Of a stretch of 64,000 bases of DNA, positions 1-11,357 are shown piece after piece. A program made the translations under genes and the position numbers. The notes beneath the pieces are model-generated. The model made no database searches. It saw only the letters and a program-made list of their open reading frames with translations, and had not been told where the DNA came from. Positions within the stretch are counted from its first letter, which is position 1. Each line of letters starts with the position of its first letter. This DNA comes from Leuctra nigra (lineage: Eukaryota > Arthropoda > Insecta > Plecoptera > Leuctridae), in contig OW203766.1 in NCBI GenBank assembly GCA_934045905.1, positions 28,948,309 through 29,012,308 on the forward strand, given 5' to 3'.

Positions 1-2660
1 GCGGCAGAGCGACACTAGCGCTAGATGCAGAATCAATTAGATGCAGCGGCCGATGGGGGGAACTAGCAGAAATTATTGAGATTTTGAATATTATTATGAT
101 ATTGTTTTGGTTGTCGTGAACCGTAACCGTCATGCTAGACTCATATTAAATTGAATGGAATTAATGGAATTCTAAACTGATTTCCTTATTATTGGTATAA
201 ATCTTTTACTTTTATTTGAACTCTTTGTGATGGAGAACGAAATTACAGTTCTAACTTGAAAAGTCATGCGCTGCAAAGAAGTAATTTTCTTTCGCTACTT
301 TTTACTTCCAGCTCGCTCTTAGCATTCTTTGGCGATTTGCATACTTCGTTAGATAGATTGCCCGCATGGCTTTTCGTCACCTTTTCAATCTCAGACGAAA
401 ACACGGATCCGCTCCATCTTCGATCCAGATTCCTTCTCTAGCGTTTCGTGACATTCATCAAGATGCTGCCATTATAGCTTTTATTATTAAAGTCACATAT
501 TTAAAATTCTCGTATAAAAAAGTTTTGCCTTCTTTTATAGTTAAAAATGAAAATTTACTAAAACGTCACATTGTGTACCCTCTTTTATCAATCAAGCTCC
601 GGAATGCCGAGTTGCTTTTCGCGTCGGGGAAATCTGTAAAAGAAAAGAGGGAAATCTCGTTAGTTGTCGCGTTTCATAATTTAATTCCACATCAGCACAA
701 CGTCAAGCAATCATCTGTCAAATATCCCGACAAGATATTTTCTTTTTTAAGAAGCAGAAAAGTTAAGCCAATGTTTACTTGTTGTAAAAGTATCTTGGAC
801 GGGAGTCTTCGGGGAGGGATAAAACTAGAAGAAAGACGCCCGACTATAGAAGATACAAATATAAACATCTAAAAATAATTAAATATAGCCTTCTATCAGC
901 TGACCAAACTAGCATATATCAGAAACTATATTAGTCTCCGGAGTTCTATATTTAGCTGCAGTTTATACCAGACTCTCGCAATTCTCTTTTTATAACCAAG
1001 GACGGTAATATAAATCATAATAAACCTGCTGGATCAATTCAAAGTTACACATAATTAAAAATCTATTAAAACTTCTCAAGATGTGACTGTTTTCTCTTTC
1101 AAGATCATAGAAATAGTAAGACAAAGGCTTAAAAACTCACTAGAGTGCGTCCAAAAGAACAAAACATATAAAAAAATTAATTATTTCGAATCTGTCAAAT
1201 ACATTTGCCACCTTCCTGTGATTGATAATCACAGAGGAAATAATATTACTTCCTTTTAAAAGCTCTTTTGTGTTCCTTAGATTTTTTAACGATCCACTCA
1301 AGCGACATAATTTCCTCGCTATTTTTTGGAGCAGATTTGTGCATTGTTCGATGCATTGTCGTATCGTATTGTTTCTGTGCATTCAAATAAAATGCATTGT
1401 TGCTGCGTTCAAAGGAAGAGACAAACGAATTCTATGGCGGCGACGTTTTTTAAGAAACACAAAACTAGATTGCAGCTTACAAAATCACAGTTTTCTTGTC
1501 TTTGTTTTCTTTTAAAAATGCTCAGGAAAATTAATTTAAGTTTTTAACTAATTCGATAAACTATGCCACTGCTCAATTCATGAATCATAATAAAAACATA
1601 GACTATGTATAGCTAAGTGATGTGTAAGTGATAAGTTCATATAAGCATAAAGTAAATAAGTGATAAAATACGACTGAAAAATACGAGTGCTAAATTTATT
1701 TTCGTTCGATCCCAAACAAAATTTAAACTTAACTTATACGAGGGGCCCAAACAATCATTTTATCGTCAAAATTTTGATGTTTGTTCTAATTTTGATGTCA
1801 TGTTGAGGTTGTAGGTTATCATCATCATAAACATTGACTTCAAAACAAGAACGAAAATGACTATCAACTTTGAAAGAAGTGTTGGAAACTCGCCTTTCAG
1901 GTTATACAATATCCCAAAGTACCCGACAAAACTTCGTCTGATGACATGATATCTACCAATTAATCCTGCCGATAACTTTATCGGGTAAAACCATACACAT
2001 TATTTCCTATCTCTATAAGCAGCCAGAGAGAAGGAAACGTGAGATTTTCTGAAAACCTGACAAATTCCCTTGTCCACGTTTAATACACGAGTTTGATATA
2101 CCTGCAATATAGGAGATTTCAACCATGTATCGGCAACCCATAATCCAGTATTAGCCCAAATTACTCGAGAATTTATTGTTATTACACGTTCGTCCGTACT
2201 AGCGAGCTCAGTACACCGTAGAATCGATACACCCGATTCGATTAGTCGATATAACTCGAATCGAATCGCACCTAATCGACGCAAAGCTAATCAGGTGCAT
2301 AAATAGTCACTGAAATCGAGGAGGGGAGTTTTCAAAACAGCGTTTACGCCGATAATTGATTTTTAAACTAATAGGGAATGCATGAAAACAAAGGGGATGA
2401 ATTCATAGACCTAAAGTTTGTTTGGAAAAGCGGTTTCAACAGGGCAACTAAATGCCAATATAATTATAAAAGATTAACAAAATGAAATACGATTCTGCGA
2501 ATGGAAGCTAATTTAATGTATACATTAATCTACTAGATAAATTCTTTGAGTTATGCTTTGGTGAGAACAACGGACATGCATATTGTGAGCAGAAAAATAA
2601 ACTAGAATTCGGCAATGTGTACGAGCATAAAGTCGACGAGGAATATTTATACGTAGAACA
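1..2660. other. AT-rich DNA, no gene recognised
   Basis: Open frames here (the longest is 168 codons at 366-872, +) have low-complexity composition, no recognisable motif and no convincing splice context, so I do not call them genes. A short stretch at about 2215-2290 is rich in the words CGATTCGA and TCGATA and may be remnant foldback sequence. Nothing else is supported. Confidence 0.5.
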
Positions 2661-2819
2661 GCACTGCGATCGTGTAACTTTTGTCAACAGTCGATCGACA
2701 TCTCTTATGGGAGAATAACATTGACACGTCATAGTCGATCGACTACAAAGTCGAGTCAATGCTAATCTCTCATAAGAGTTGTCGATCGTTTGTCGAGCAA
2801 AGTTAGACGATCGCAGTGC
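2661..2819. repeat. Foldback (MITE-like) element, TCGATCGA family, full copy
   Basis: An imperfect palindrome of about 159 bp. It starts with GCACTGCGATCGTG and ends with the reverse complement of nearly the same words. The arms share the blocks GTCGATCGACA/TCTCTTATG and CATTGACACGTC in inverted order, and meet at the perfect palindrome TAGTCGATCGACTA (2732-2745). Diverged partial copies occur at 5370-5422 and 22616-22692, which shows a dispersed family. There is no coding capacity. It could move by a transposase in trans or be a foldback element; the superfamily is unknown. Confidence 0.75.
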
Positions 2820-2956
2820 AGGTTTAGTAACGTCCACTCAGTACTTTTGAAAAGAAAGCGATATTATCAATTGTTCTGGCTATTATTGTGAAGTATTTTT
2901 GGTTTCGTTGCGCAATGTTTATTTGTAACTCAGAACGAGAAGTCCCGAATCCATTT

Positions 2957-3026
2957 CAATTTTCAATGATTCATGACGTGAGCTCAAAAGCCAGAAATTC
3001 TGCCTTCATCCAATAATATTTGTATT
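2957..3026 (+). repeat. Dispersed repeat, copy 1 (partner at 37799)
   Basis: The words TTCAATGATTC, GTGAGCTCAAAA and CCTTCATCC/CGTTCATT recur in the same order at about 37799-37870. The two copies are diverged but collinear over about 70 bp, so this is a dispersed repeat of unknown class. Confidence 0.5.
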
Positions 3027-4209
3027 GGTAACATGAGGCATTGTGTAAGAAAATACTTCAATAAAACGGTATTGTGGACTTCAATCAAAGTTGAATGAGC
3101 ATTGTTATGATCTAAAAGTGTGCAACGCAAGTTTTAGAAAATGAACTTCGGGCCTTCTACCTTTGATCGAACTTAAATTATATGTACAAAAATAATAAAA
3201 ATGTATATGCGTGTAGACCTGTAAAAAGTATGTAACAGCGATCATCGAAAAAAGCAAACAACACAAAAAACATTGCTGGATGCCAAAAGGCCAAGGAGAC
3301 AAGTAAAATCATCCAACAATCTCCAAACTACATTTTAAATACCTAGCCAAATGGATGCAATTAATTTGCCATTCCCTCTTCGACATAATTCGTCAATTCC
3401 AGTAACAAATTATTTTCATTTTGCGGCCAAACAGACAAAAAAAATATCGACATTAACAATACAAATTGAATCCAGAACGATAAAAAAACTCTCCATTCAA
3501 TCGACGTGGGAATTGAAAGAGATGGCAACGCAATTGCGCTCATTGTTCATATATTCGAAACAATGATGATTTAATTGCAAAATAAATGCGTCCCTGTCTT
3601 CTGTACCGTGGAGCAGACCTGTAATTAATGAATGTTGTATGGAATGATTTATAGGGGAAAAACAAAGAATTGAAATTTCAAATTAGTAACTATTGGATTG
3701 CCATTGAAGTTTGCATATATACAGGCGCCATGGTAACTGTATGATTAATTGTTGGCAGATCTCTATGTAAAACTGCACGGTGGGGGTTGATGTATTTGTG
3801 ACAGAGAAATATATGCGAAATGTGATCAATAAAGAGGTGACAGAAAGTCCATAACAGCCTGGATGGATATAGTGTGCCAGTTATTAATCACTGATTACTT
3901 TTATATAAACACTATTTTTATTTTTATTCTATTTTATAAAGCCTGATTTACACGGTACAATTCTTGAAGAACTTCTGTGTCACATTCGCACTTTTCATAC
4001 AATTTTATGTTTACGAAACAAATTCTTGTCGCAGAACTTGAGTGCAACTTTTATATCATTTATATTTTACATAATTTATATTTTATAACAAAATTATAGG
4101 ATAGAAAAATGATTATATAATGAAAATACATAGGCTTCAAATAAACCTTTTCCTTATACGCTGCTTATTTCCTGTGAAAATCATTGAAAAGAGACGTCAA
4201 CGTCGTCTA
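3027..4209. other. AT-rich DNA, no gene recognised
   Basis: Two short overlapping open frames lie at 3351-3566 (+) and 3361-3543 (-), but neither shows motifs or splice signals I can support. Nothing else is seen. Confidence 0.5.
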
Positions 4210-4361
4210 CTCAGCCGGAAGGCAAATGATGGGAAGGTTCCATGCACACTAATACGCCACGCGCCTTCTTCGCATCTTTAATCCTTATTCTTCACAACCT
4301 CCAATCATCTTCATACACGTTTCCAGCATTGTTGCACAACAATGCGACGTTAAACTCCACT
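4210..4361 (+). mobile_element. SINE body and tail, 5'-truncated copy
   Basis: Carries the SINE body word GGCAAATGATGGGAAGGTTCC, a run of CATC/TCATCTTCAT words, and the tail ACAATGCGACGTTAA. This is the same order as in the full copy at 61405-61700. The tRNA-like head is missing, so it is 5'-truncated. It is diverged from the young copy, hence older. Confidence 0.65.
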
Positions 4362-5369
4362 AATTTAATATTGTAAAAGAATGTTATGGGATCATTTTAT
4401 TTTATGAATGCCAATTTAAAGCAAGAGAATGTAGTACATTTTTCATGTAGATGTTTTATAGCTCTCTTTGATTTATTCTCTTTAAAGAATTCTTTCCACA
4501 CACAAAAATGCGTACACCAGAGAGGATTAAAAAGCAGCAAACATTTCAGTGACACATCATGTCCACATCTGAAGGAACAGAGGCATATTTGTGGCCAGCC
4601 GCTCCTTCCTCGACTGCCAAATTTGCGAGTTCACAACCCATAACTTCGTTACAAGGGACAAGGGTAGATATCTTCTTCAGGGGTAGTAGGCCGGTATTTG
4701 TACACGAGGGGTGAGAACGTTGAGGAACCCTTCTTCGGCAACAAAGAGACGCCCCCTCATCCCCCTTCCCCCTGGCTGGAAAACCGAGACGGACATTTAA
4801 GGGTTGGTTTCAAGGTAACACAGGCCTATGTGTTAAAACGTCTCAATATTGGGTTTCATACTGTTAACCCATTCTCTGACACTTAGTAGTTGAACACTTT
4901 GCTAAGTGAAGGCAGAGAGAGATAGCGAGAGAGAGAGAGCACTTAGACAAATTGATCATATTTTAGGGCCTAGCGATGTGTAATATGCATTACGATAATT
5001 TGGGGGTTAATTCGATTTTTATGTTACGTGACGTGGATAAAATAAACATATAAAACTTGGCTTAAAATATTAGAGTGGTTTGCGCAAAGGGCTTGACAAT
5101 TTACTGTGAGCGTCGTTCATTTGAAACAAGTGAACCTGTAATTGGGTTGTAAACTTGCTCGTCGCTGCAGCGAATGTGTGGTTTCCGACCACAATAAAAT
5201 ATCTCGTTGTTTTACTTCGGTTTCCGTTCTTTTTGTCCGCAATTATCACCAAAATGTTTATTGACATCATGGTAAGTGTATAATGGATATTGCTGCATAA
5301 AGTTTAAAGTGCGATTAAGATCAGCGAACGAGCATAAAATCGCGATTATATCGATTGACGATCTAATTC
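4362..5369. other. Non-coding DNA with a GA microsatellite
   Basis: Contains a (GA)n tract at about 4914-4941. Around 4560-4660 there are words loosely like the SINE tail (CATAACTTCGTTAC). No gene is recognised. Confidence 0.45.
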
Positions 5370-5422
5370 GAGATCGTAGTCGATCGAGACGTGTCAATGA
5401 TAAGTAATGTCGATCGACAGCT
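5370..5422 (-). repeat. Foldback element, TCGATCGA family, partial copy
   Basis: The reverse complement contains TCGATCGACA, CTTAT, CATTGACACGTC and TCGATCGACTAC in the same order as the left arm of the element at 2661-2819. Only about one arm is present. Confidence 0.55.
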
Positions 5423-5859
5423 CACGAAGTCTCATGATGTGCAGGAGGAATTGAAATGTATTGTTCAATACCTTTCCTCCTGTGAGTTGCGACACAAAAC
5501 ACAGTGACAAGCAAGTTAACTATGCAAAAACATATTTGAGGATCCCTGCACGTTTTCCTTCTGAAAAGTTGAAACTTATCATCTCCCAACAAATGACCTG
5601 TTTCCGACCACATCACAACGTCGATTCTGTAAACTACACTGAATACGCACCGACTCTTTCTTCCTGTAGCAGAAAAAAACCGCATGAAAAACCCAAAGCT
5701 TCTTCATTATCCATCCCAAGTTCCATCCATCGTGAAGAATCCAGGAAATATACTTCCCTTCAGTGACGTAATCAATCATCATCCTTCAACCACCATGAAT
5801 AAGAAACTAATATCACCCTGCCATACCCGGGTCATTTAACATACACTATCACCCCCCTG
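5423..5859. other. No gene recognised
   Basis: Overlapping open frames on both strands (5461-5766 +, 5579-5782 -) have no recognisable domain. Nothing is supported. Confidence 0.4.
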
Positions 5860-6013
5860 GAACCCACCCCTTAAGCGTTTTCTTTCCCGCGAAATTACTC
5901 GGGGCCCCCTGCCCTTAAGCCCGTGCCCCCGCGCTCACGGGGGGATCGGGAGGTCGCTTCACTGACATTATCAGCGCGACTCGACCTTTGCCCCCCCCCC
6001 CCCCCCCCCCCCC
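5860..6013. other. GC-rich islet ending in a 23-base poly-C run
   Basis: A local GC-rich block in an AT-rich setting. It contains TTTCCCGCGAAA at about 5883, which is like an E2F-type site, and ends in an uninterrupted C run at 5991-6013. It could be a promoter-proximal islet or an old repeat. The exact length of the C run is the kind of feature that assemblies often get wrong. Confidence 0.35.
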
Positions 6014-7306
6014 AACCGCATACACTTCTCGCTTGCAAAGCCGCACAGAAGTCAGATAAGCCATTATTGCACCCATGGCAATATTTGAAAAGGAAACCTT
6101 AAAACGAAGGGATGAAACCCTCGATTCTGACCCCTAAAGAAAATCCAAAAAAGAAAACATCTCCCCGATTCCATGTCGCATACGAACTACAAAGAAATAC
6201 AATTTTATATTACGTAAGATCTTGGACTCTATGCCAAGTTGGCAACAAAAATATACTCCAAAATCTATACTCGTTGGGTTTATAGTGAGATGGTCTTTTT
6301 TATACCGTCGTTGGAGATAATCCAAACTCGGGCTGGTTTCCGAGAGGCGTGCATTGCCGAGAGTGAATTATGCTCTGATGCTGGACAATGCTCAGCGGGT
6401 TGTCCCTCTTCATTACTCAGGAGATCGCGATTTATCTCATTCAAGACGATATTGCATCTGGAACATTCTCGGATGATTCGCTTCGTTTTGGATTGCAGGA
6501 TTGTGACAGATGATGGGAGGAAAGACGAAGTCAAAGTTAGTAGACAAATGAGAACTTGCAACATTGCTACAAAATCCATGAATATTAAGGTTATACTAAA
6601 TTGCTTTTTTTTTGTAAATTTTAAAATAGTATATAATAGTTATTTATAAAGTTACCAAAAATGTATTCTCTATCAAAATCTCAAAATAGATTATTTCATG
6701 ATGCTATGACATAAACTCAAAGGTCGTGTATTTGTTGAGTGTCAATTTGAATTAAATTTGACACAATAAGTATTAAATGAATTGGCAGTGGTGACGGTTT
6801 GTTCCGATGACATTAAAGTGTTTAGCAAATTTGACAATATTGAGATTTATATAGGAAAAGAGCATTGGAACTATTTCATGAGCTGTATGTTTGAAATCTT
6901 GTTCTCTCGGTCGATTTGCTCTCTTAACGATGTAACAACTGAGCAAACCGACATCGCTGCTTTTGTTGTATTTTGTAGTCGTGTTTTAGAGACGTCATTC
7001 GGAGCTGTTGCAAAGAGCTTCACTAATATAAACCTAGCGTGAAAACCCACACTGCCATTGCTTTAATTCCGTGTATTCTCGTTACACAACGTCGTAATTA
7101 CGTCTGGAAATGCACATACTTATGTTTTCAGCTACGTATTGTCGTATCTACGTGGGTACTTATTCTGGGCATTTCAACTCTTGGCAAATGTAGCGAACGA
7201 AATGATAGAGAGTTTTCATCATTCACGAGGTGGTGAAAAACACATTATTTACAAAAGTAAAAACTATTCACACCATAGTTTAGCAGCATGTTTTAAGAGA
7301 TAGATA
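6014..7306. other. AT-rich DNA with one weak candidate ORF pair
   Basis: The 136-codon (+) frame at 6239-6649 has a cysteine-spaced stretch near 6350-6420. The (-) frame at 6280-6579 starts with ATG and a hydrophobic N-terminus that resembles a signal peptide. Both frames use the same bases, and neither has a recognisable family or clear splice sites. I leave the region unassigned. Confidence 0.35.
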
Positions 7307-7360
7307 GATTATTGTGGTTTAACGGCGCGTCAACGACGAGGTTATATTGCGCACATTAAT
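7307..7360 (-). repeat. SINE-like tail remnant with TAGA microsatellite
   Basis: Reading the minus strand, the sequence ends GCGCCGTTAAACCAC followed by AATAATCTATCTATCT. The CGTTAAACCAC tail is like the GCGACGTTAA tail of the SINE family in this window, and short (TCTA)n tracts are common SINE 3' ends. Only the tail is recognisable. Confidence 0.4.
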
Positions 7361-7394
7361 TTTTGCATTTTTGCATTTAACTTTGTTGATATAA

Positions 7395-7755
7395 GTGGTG
7401 GACATGGGGAGGGGTCGTCCTAACGGGCCCGATCCGGGGGAGTCCAACACTGGTGGGAAGGCCAGGCCGGAATGGCGACGGACCGGGGGGTGTGAGGATT
7501 CGGGCCGGCGGAACCCGATTTCAGGGGGATCACCATCTCGAGGGGAGAGGCCGACCCGATGGGGACCGCAAATTCAAGGGAGGACATGGTTAGGCCGACC
7601 CTGGCTGCTCTTTGTCTGGACCTCACCACTGATCTGTCCGGCATGGGTAACCCTTACACTTGAGCATATGCTCGCCGGCGTAGCTGCAATGGATCATTGG
7701 CCAACGCAAACCCCACCACCGCGCTAAGGTGGCAGCCATCGGTGGGGTGTTTTAA
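7395..7755 (+). repeat. GC-rich fragment, probably part of a non-LTR retroelement
   Basis: A sharply bounded GC-rich block of 360 bp. It ends in a nested hairpin: CCCCACC (from 7710) pairs with GGTGGGG (from 7741), and an inner CCACC pairs with GGTGG. The words CGGCGTAGCTGCAATGGATC, then CGCAAACC, then the CACC/AAGGTGGC hairpin recall segments I associate with some invertebrate non-LTR elements. That is recollection rather than a search. The 110-codon open frame through it looks like a composition artefact. Confidence 0.35.
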
Positions 7756-8569
7756 GATATGCTCACTTGTATCGTAGATATAATGATGATACTAATCATA
7801 TTAAGTAACAATATCCCATACATGCAAAGTCAAATTCAAATACAAATATACTAAAAAGGTGTGAGATAAATGAAATCCATGGATATTTGATCCAAAAATA
7901 GCAACCAAACTTTCTAACATTATTATCGTCGCTCCTGTATCACGGAAGAAACCAGAATTGAATTACATCGTGGATGGGACATTAAATATTAGCATACAAA
8001 ATACATGTTGTAAATACAATTTTCGTTCAATCTCAATATTAAAAAACTGAATTAAAGAATTAAATGAATGAATGAAAATTAAAAATTAAATGAACGAATA
8101 AATGAATGAATGAAAGTATCTATATTATTATCTACATAGAATAATTGTAAATTGTTATTGGAAAAGAACTGTACATATTCGTTAAAATTATTGGTCGAAT
8201 AAAAAACCGACTAATCAGTAATTACAATCACGCATTATTGATTTGGTTGTGCAGTCTGTCAATAATCATCATAATAAATGTCTGATGCTCAATTACTACT
8301 GCTTCAACGAATGCATCTGATGATTTAAGGTCAGATGTTTATGCAACTGCATTCTGCAGTTCATATTTATGAATTGATTTACTGTTGAAAGCCATTACCA
8401 AGGATTACTTCAGGATGTCTGTGCCGTTTAATTTAGATTTATTATACTTCGGTCGATTCATTTGCAGAATGAATTTCTCTTGTAAGATTCTGCACTACGT
8501 GTAGGAATGTTTCAAATGTACAAAACACAATTCTCATTTCTGAAGAGGGTATTATAAATTCGAATTGTG
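7756..8569. other. AT-rich DNA, no gene recognised
   Basis: Contains a simple (GAAT)n-like stretch (ATGAATGAATGAA words) at about 8055-8115. Nothing else is supported. Confidence 0.5.
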
Positions 8570-8662
8570 AAATTTCAATCTGCAGATTTCAATTGCTCAA
8601 TTTACCTAGTGTAATAGTAGAAAAAATCAAAATCTTGACAATTCTTGATTTAACCTTCCAAC
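8570..8662 (+). repeat. Dispersed repeat, partner at 44655-44770
   Basis: The words CAGATTTCAATTGC, CTAGTGTAATAG and CAAAATCTTGACAATTCTTG, followed by ATTTA, match the reverse complement of 44655-44770 in the same order. It lies just before a terminal-inverted-repeat element with a related end, so the two may be parts of one family. Confidence 0.55.
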
Positions 8663-8684
8663 TGAAACTGGACAATTTGCGATG

Positions 8685-8937
8685 AGTACACACTATAGAA
8701 TTAAAATCTTCCAAACAGCGAACTCAACTTGGTAATATTTCATCATATCTTGTATACAAATAAAATATCAATCGAATTGAATGTAAGTTGCGTTTAGGTA
8801 GGTTACGATAAAACCATGGAGCTATAACCTAAGCTCAATTACCGTCAAAGTGATGCATAAGCACAAGATTTGAATTTGGCCAATTTGAGTCTTGAAGACT
8901 TTAGTTATACCCAACTTGAATTGTATAGTGTGTAGTA
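8685..8937. repeat. MITE-like element with ACACTATA termini
   Basis: The left end reads ACACTATAGAATT and the right end reads AATTGTATAGTGT, its near-perfect inverted complement, at about 250 bp separation. A related end (CAACTCGAATTGTATAGTGG) occurs at about 44745-44764. There is no coding capacity. A TA target duplication is possible. Confidence 0.5.
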
Positions 8938-9164
8938 TCAGTAGTGTATAGTGTACTTTCAACTTTTATATTTGGCATGTTAAAATAAATAGGAAGAAAC
9001 AATATTCATAACAGTTCGGTCTGCAGATGGAAAATTGTACCTATAACAAATTGTCTGAAAAGTGATATTCAAAAAACCCTCTGTCATTGTCCAGACTTAC
9101 ATAAATTGTACATAACACAAATAATATCAAAGAAACCTGACTTGAGGGTATTCGACTCACCTTT

Positions 9165-9262
9165 AAAAGACATAAAATGGAGCGCGATATTTCGCCGGAA
9201 CGTTCCGACGGCTTCCTCGGGCGACACTGACAAGACAACACCAAAACAAAACAAAACAACCT
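9165..9262 (-). mobile_element. Penelope-like 3' tail remnant with hammerhead-like motif
   Basis: On the minus strand the sequence runs TGTCTTGTCAGTGTCGC, then CCGAGGAAGCCG, a loop, CGGCGAAATATCGCG, then CATTTTATG. This has the layout of the hammerhead-like motifs at the Penelope-like tails at 53.7-55.4 kb: a CUGANGA-type box, one extra A, stem II (GCCG/CGGC), GAAA, a short self-complementary helix III (AUAU in place of ACGU) and a CGC/GCG stem I. A second, plus-strand copy sits at 9530-9640, so the pair faces outward. Confidence 0.45.
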
Positions 9263-9345
9263 GTGAACTTGTCATGACCTGTCATCCCGCGTGTAAGGAA
9301 ATCTCACACAACCGGCCGCACAATACTGCGCCATGAGTCATCGCA

Positions 9346-9375
9346 GAAATAGCTCAGTTGGCTGATAAGGCAGCT
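9346..9375 (+). repeat. tRNA-like A-box segment
   Basis: The segment TAGCTCAGTTGGCTGATAAG looks like the D-arm and A-box region of a tRNA. No B box or acceptor stem follows, so it is not a tRNA gene. It is probably a fragment of a tRNA-derived SINE between the two retroelement tails. Confidence 0.35.
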
Positions 9376-9529
9376 TCATCAAATTCACATTGTTTTCTTC
9401 TATAAAATCCCAATTAAATTATGCATATTCGACCATGCATGATCAGCTACCACAGAAGAAAGGGGAACGAAAGGTTGTGACAAGTTCACCGATTGCTCAG
9501 TAGGGGTCATTTAAGAATTGTAGTTAGGT

Positions 9530-9640
9530 TTGTTTTGGTTTGGGTTTTGTCTTGTCAGTCTCGCATGAGGAAACCGACCGAACGCGTCGCCGAATTATCG
9601 CGATTCATTTTATATGGATTTTAATTAATACCGCAGTGTT
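9530..9640 (+). mobile_element. Penelope-like 3' tail remnant, opposite orientation
   Basis: Contains TTTTGTCTTGTCAGTCTCGC, then ATGAGGAAACCGACC, then GTCGCCGAATTATCGCG and CATTTTATAT. This is a diverged copy of the minus-strand tail at 9165-9262. The hammerhead-like core is degraded here (GAAA has become GAAT, and stem II is imperfect). Confidence 0.4.
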
Positions 9641-9735
9641 CTTATCCTAGATTAGGGTACATTTGTTTACCTTTAAAGAAATGTGAAAACGTTTAAAATA
9701 TAACAAACAAACTCTGGTGGACGTTGTGGGTGTCA

Positions 9736-9830
9736 TGGAGATGGCACTGACATAGTTTTGTTTAGTTGGGCGTTTGAGGGAACTCTCCTTTTCAGGACCA
9801 AGTAACGAAACTATGTCAGTGTCATCTCCA
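9736..9830. repeat. 24-bp-arm hairpin with 47-nt loop
   Basis: TGGAGATGGCACTGACATAG at 9736-9755 recurs as its inverted complement, with one substitution, in 9807-9830 (GAAACTATGTCAGTGTCATC onward). Arm length and loop size would suit a pre-miRNA or a small MITE. There is no second copy in the window to help decide. Confidence 0.5.
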
Positions 9831-11323
9831 AGACATCTGCATTTTATGTGTTGAGAAGGTAGGTAAACCATACCAAATAATATACACTTGTTTACACTCT
9901 GGCACCTGGGATGTCAGGGGACAATTCAAAACCAAAATGTTACAACACGCAAACCAGAATATGTCACGATGTATATCACATTTCAAATTCGAATTAACAA
10001 AAATAATTCTTAAAACCGATGTTATGTAATTGTTAACAGTCGCCGAATACCCGCAGGTGAGTGGATACTCCACCCTTCAGGCTACGGATTAAATAATTAA
10101 TTATAATACATAATAAAATAATTATAATAAATTGAAGTGAGTAGAGCTCTCTGTACGGCCCACGCGTTGGTTTGTCAAACAAATAGGCCACGAGTGAGGG
10201 GCCTCGGTAATTGCTTGCAACATGAAAGAAACTTGTATCACAGAACACGTAGTTTGTCTACAACAGATGCATTTACTGTTGATGAAATAATCTCACAGAG
10301 TCTGCGCCGGGGCGTCCTGTCCATCTCAACACATGACTACCCAGTCGAGACCGGGTTACATCGTCGTGGAAACAGAATTCTACTTTCAAGTAGCATTAGA
10401 ATCCGGAAATATTCGATCAATAATATGGACTTTAAAAACTAATTTACACATCTTTCCGATATGGATGGGTTGAGATGTGATCACTGAACAGAATCAAAAT
10501 TGTGGTTGTATTTTTTAATGCACCCGTTCAATGTCGAAAATATTTTTCACACGAGTTGCTATTTGGTTTATTTTGTTTGATTGCCATGTAAATTGAAGCA
10601 AAGCTTTGCTTCATTTATTTTTATTTTACGCTGTTGTTTTAATGGAGTTCTGAACAACGGAATTGAAAAGCTAGAATCTGAGCTTCCACATAAATGTAAA
10701 TACTACATCTTCATTGGGTAAGGAATTTACCATTCATTAATATAGTTGATTCAACTGTATTAATTGATATTGGTAAAATTATTTTAAGTTACGACTTTAA
10801 ACGCATAATAAATAAATTAAAATTATTTTTGAATTTTCGAAAAGTCTCGTTGTTGGAAGGAAAAAGTACATTGTCATTGTATGCTAAATGCAAATCTTAA
10901 ACCTTGGATATCAAGTGGACGGGGCAAGCCCAAATGAATTTAAAGTGAGTATCGTTAAACACTTGACAAATATTTCATTCTACAAAGAGACAGCCGTAAA
11001 AGAATCTCAAATATTATACTTGCATGCTTTTTTAACAACTAGTTGTCGCTTAACTCTTAAAATGTTGGTCGGTTTGGATCTCGTTTGCAAACTATACACG
11101 GCTTTCCTTTATATGACATTAGTGCGTGTGCAAAATTTCAGATCGATTACTGAACGGTGTGACCTGGGCAGTGCAGGTAAAACACAAACAGACGAAAAAA
11201 CAGAGAAAGTGCTATAAAAATCCCCTAGTAACGCTCGCTTAATTAAATATTTTTACATCTTGAATAATATTTAGAATTTTAGTAAGATACGCGACTTATT
11301 TAAACTTATTCTGAGATAATTGT
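9831..11323. other. AT-rich DNA, no gene recognised
   Basis: Open frames such as 10137-10442 (+) and 10888-11217 (+) show no family motifs. No supportable signal was found. Confidence 0.45.
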
Positions 11324-11357
11324 TAAAATGTATTTGGAAATTTCCACATACATTTTA
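11324..11357. repeat. Short near-perfect palindrome
   Basis: TAAAATGTAT at the left pairs with ATACATTTTA at the right, around a TTGGAAATTTCCAC core that is itself nearly palindromic. The whole is 34 bp and non-coding. Confidence 0.5.

Noticed and set aside
366..872. 168-codon open frame on the plus strand
   Set aside because: Low-complexity translation, no motif, no splice context; frames of this length arise by chance over 64 kb of six-frame sequence.
5991..6013. Long poly-C runs (also 40453-40467, 42576-42597, 63188-63203) as functional elements
   Set aside because: Homopolymer lengths are unreliable and no associated structure was found; recorded only as tracts.
7395..7727. 110-codon Gly/Arg/Pro-rich protein
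   Set aside because: Composition reflects the GC-rich repeat fragment; no start context or domain.
9346..9375. tRNA gene
   Set aside because: Only a D-arm-like segment; no B box, anticodon arm or acceptor stem follows.
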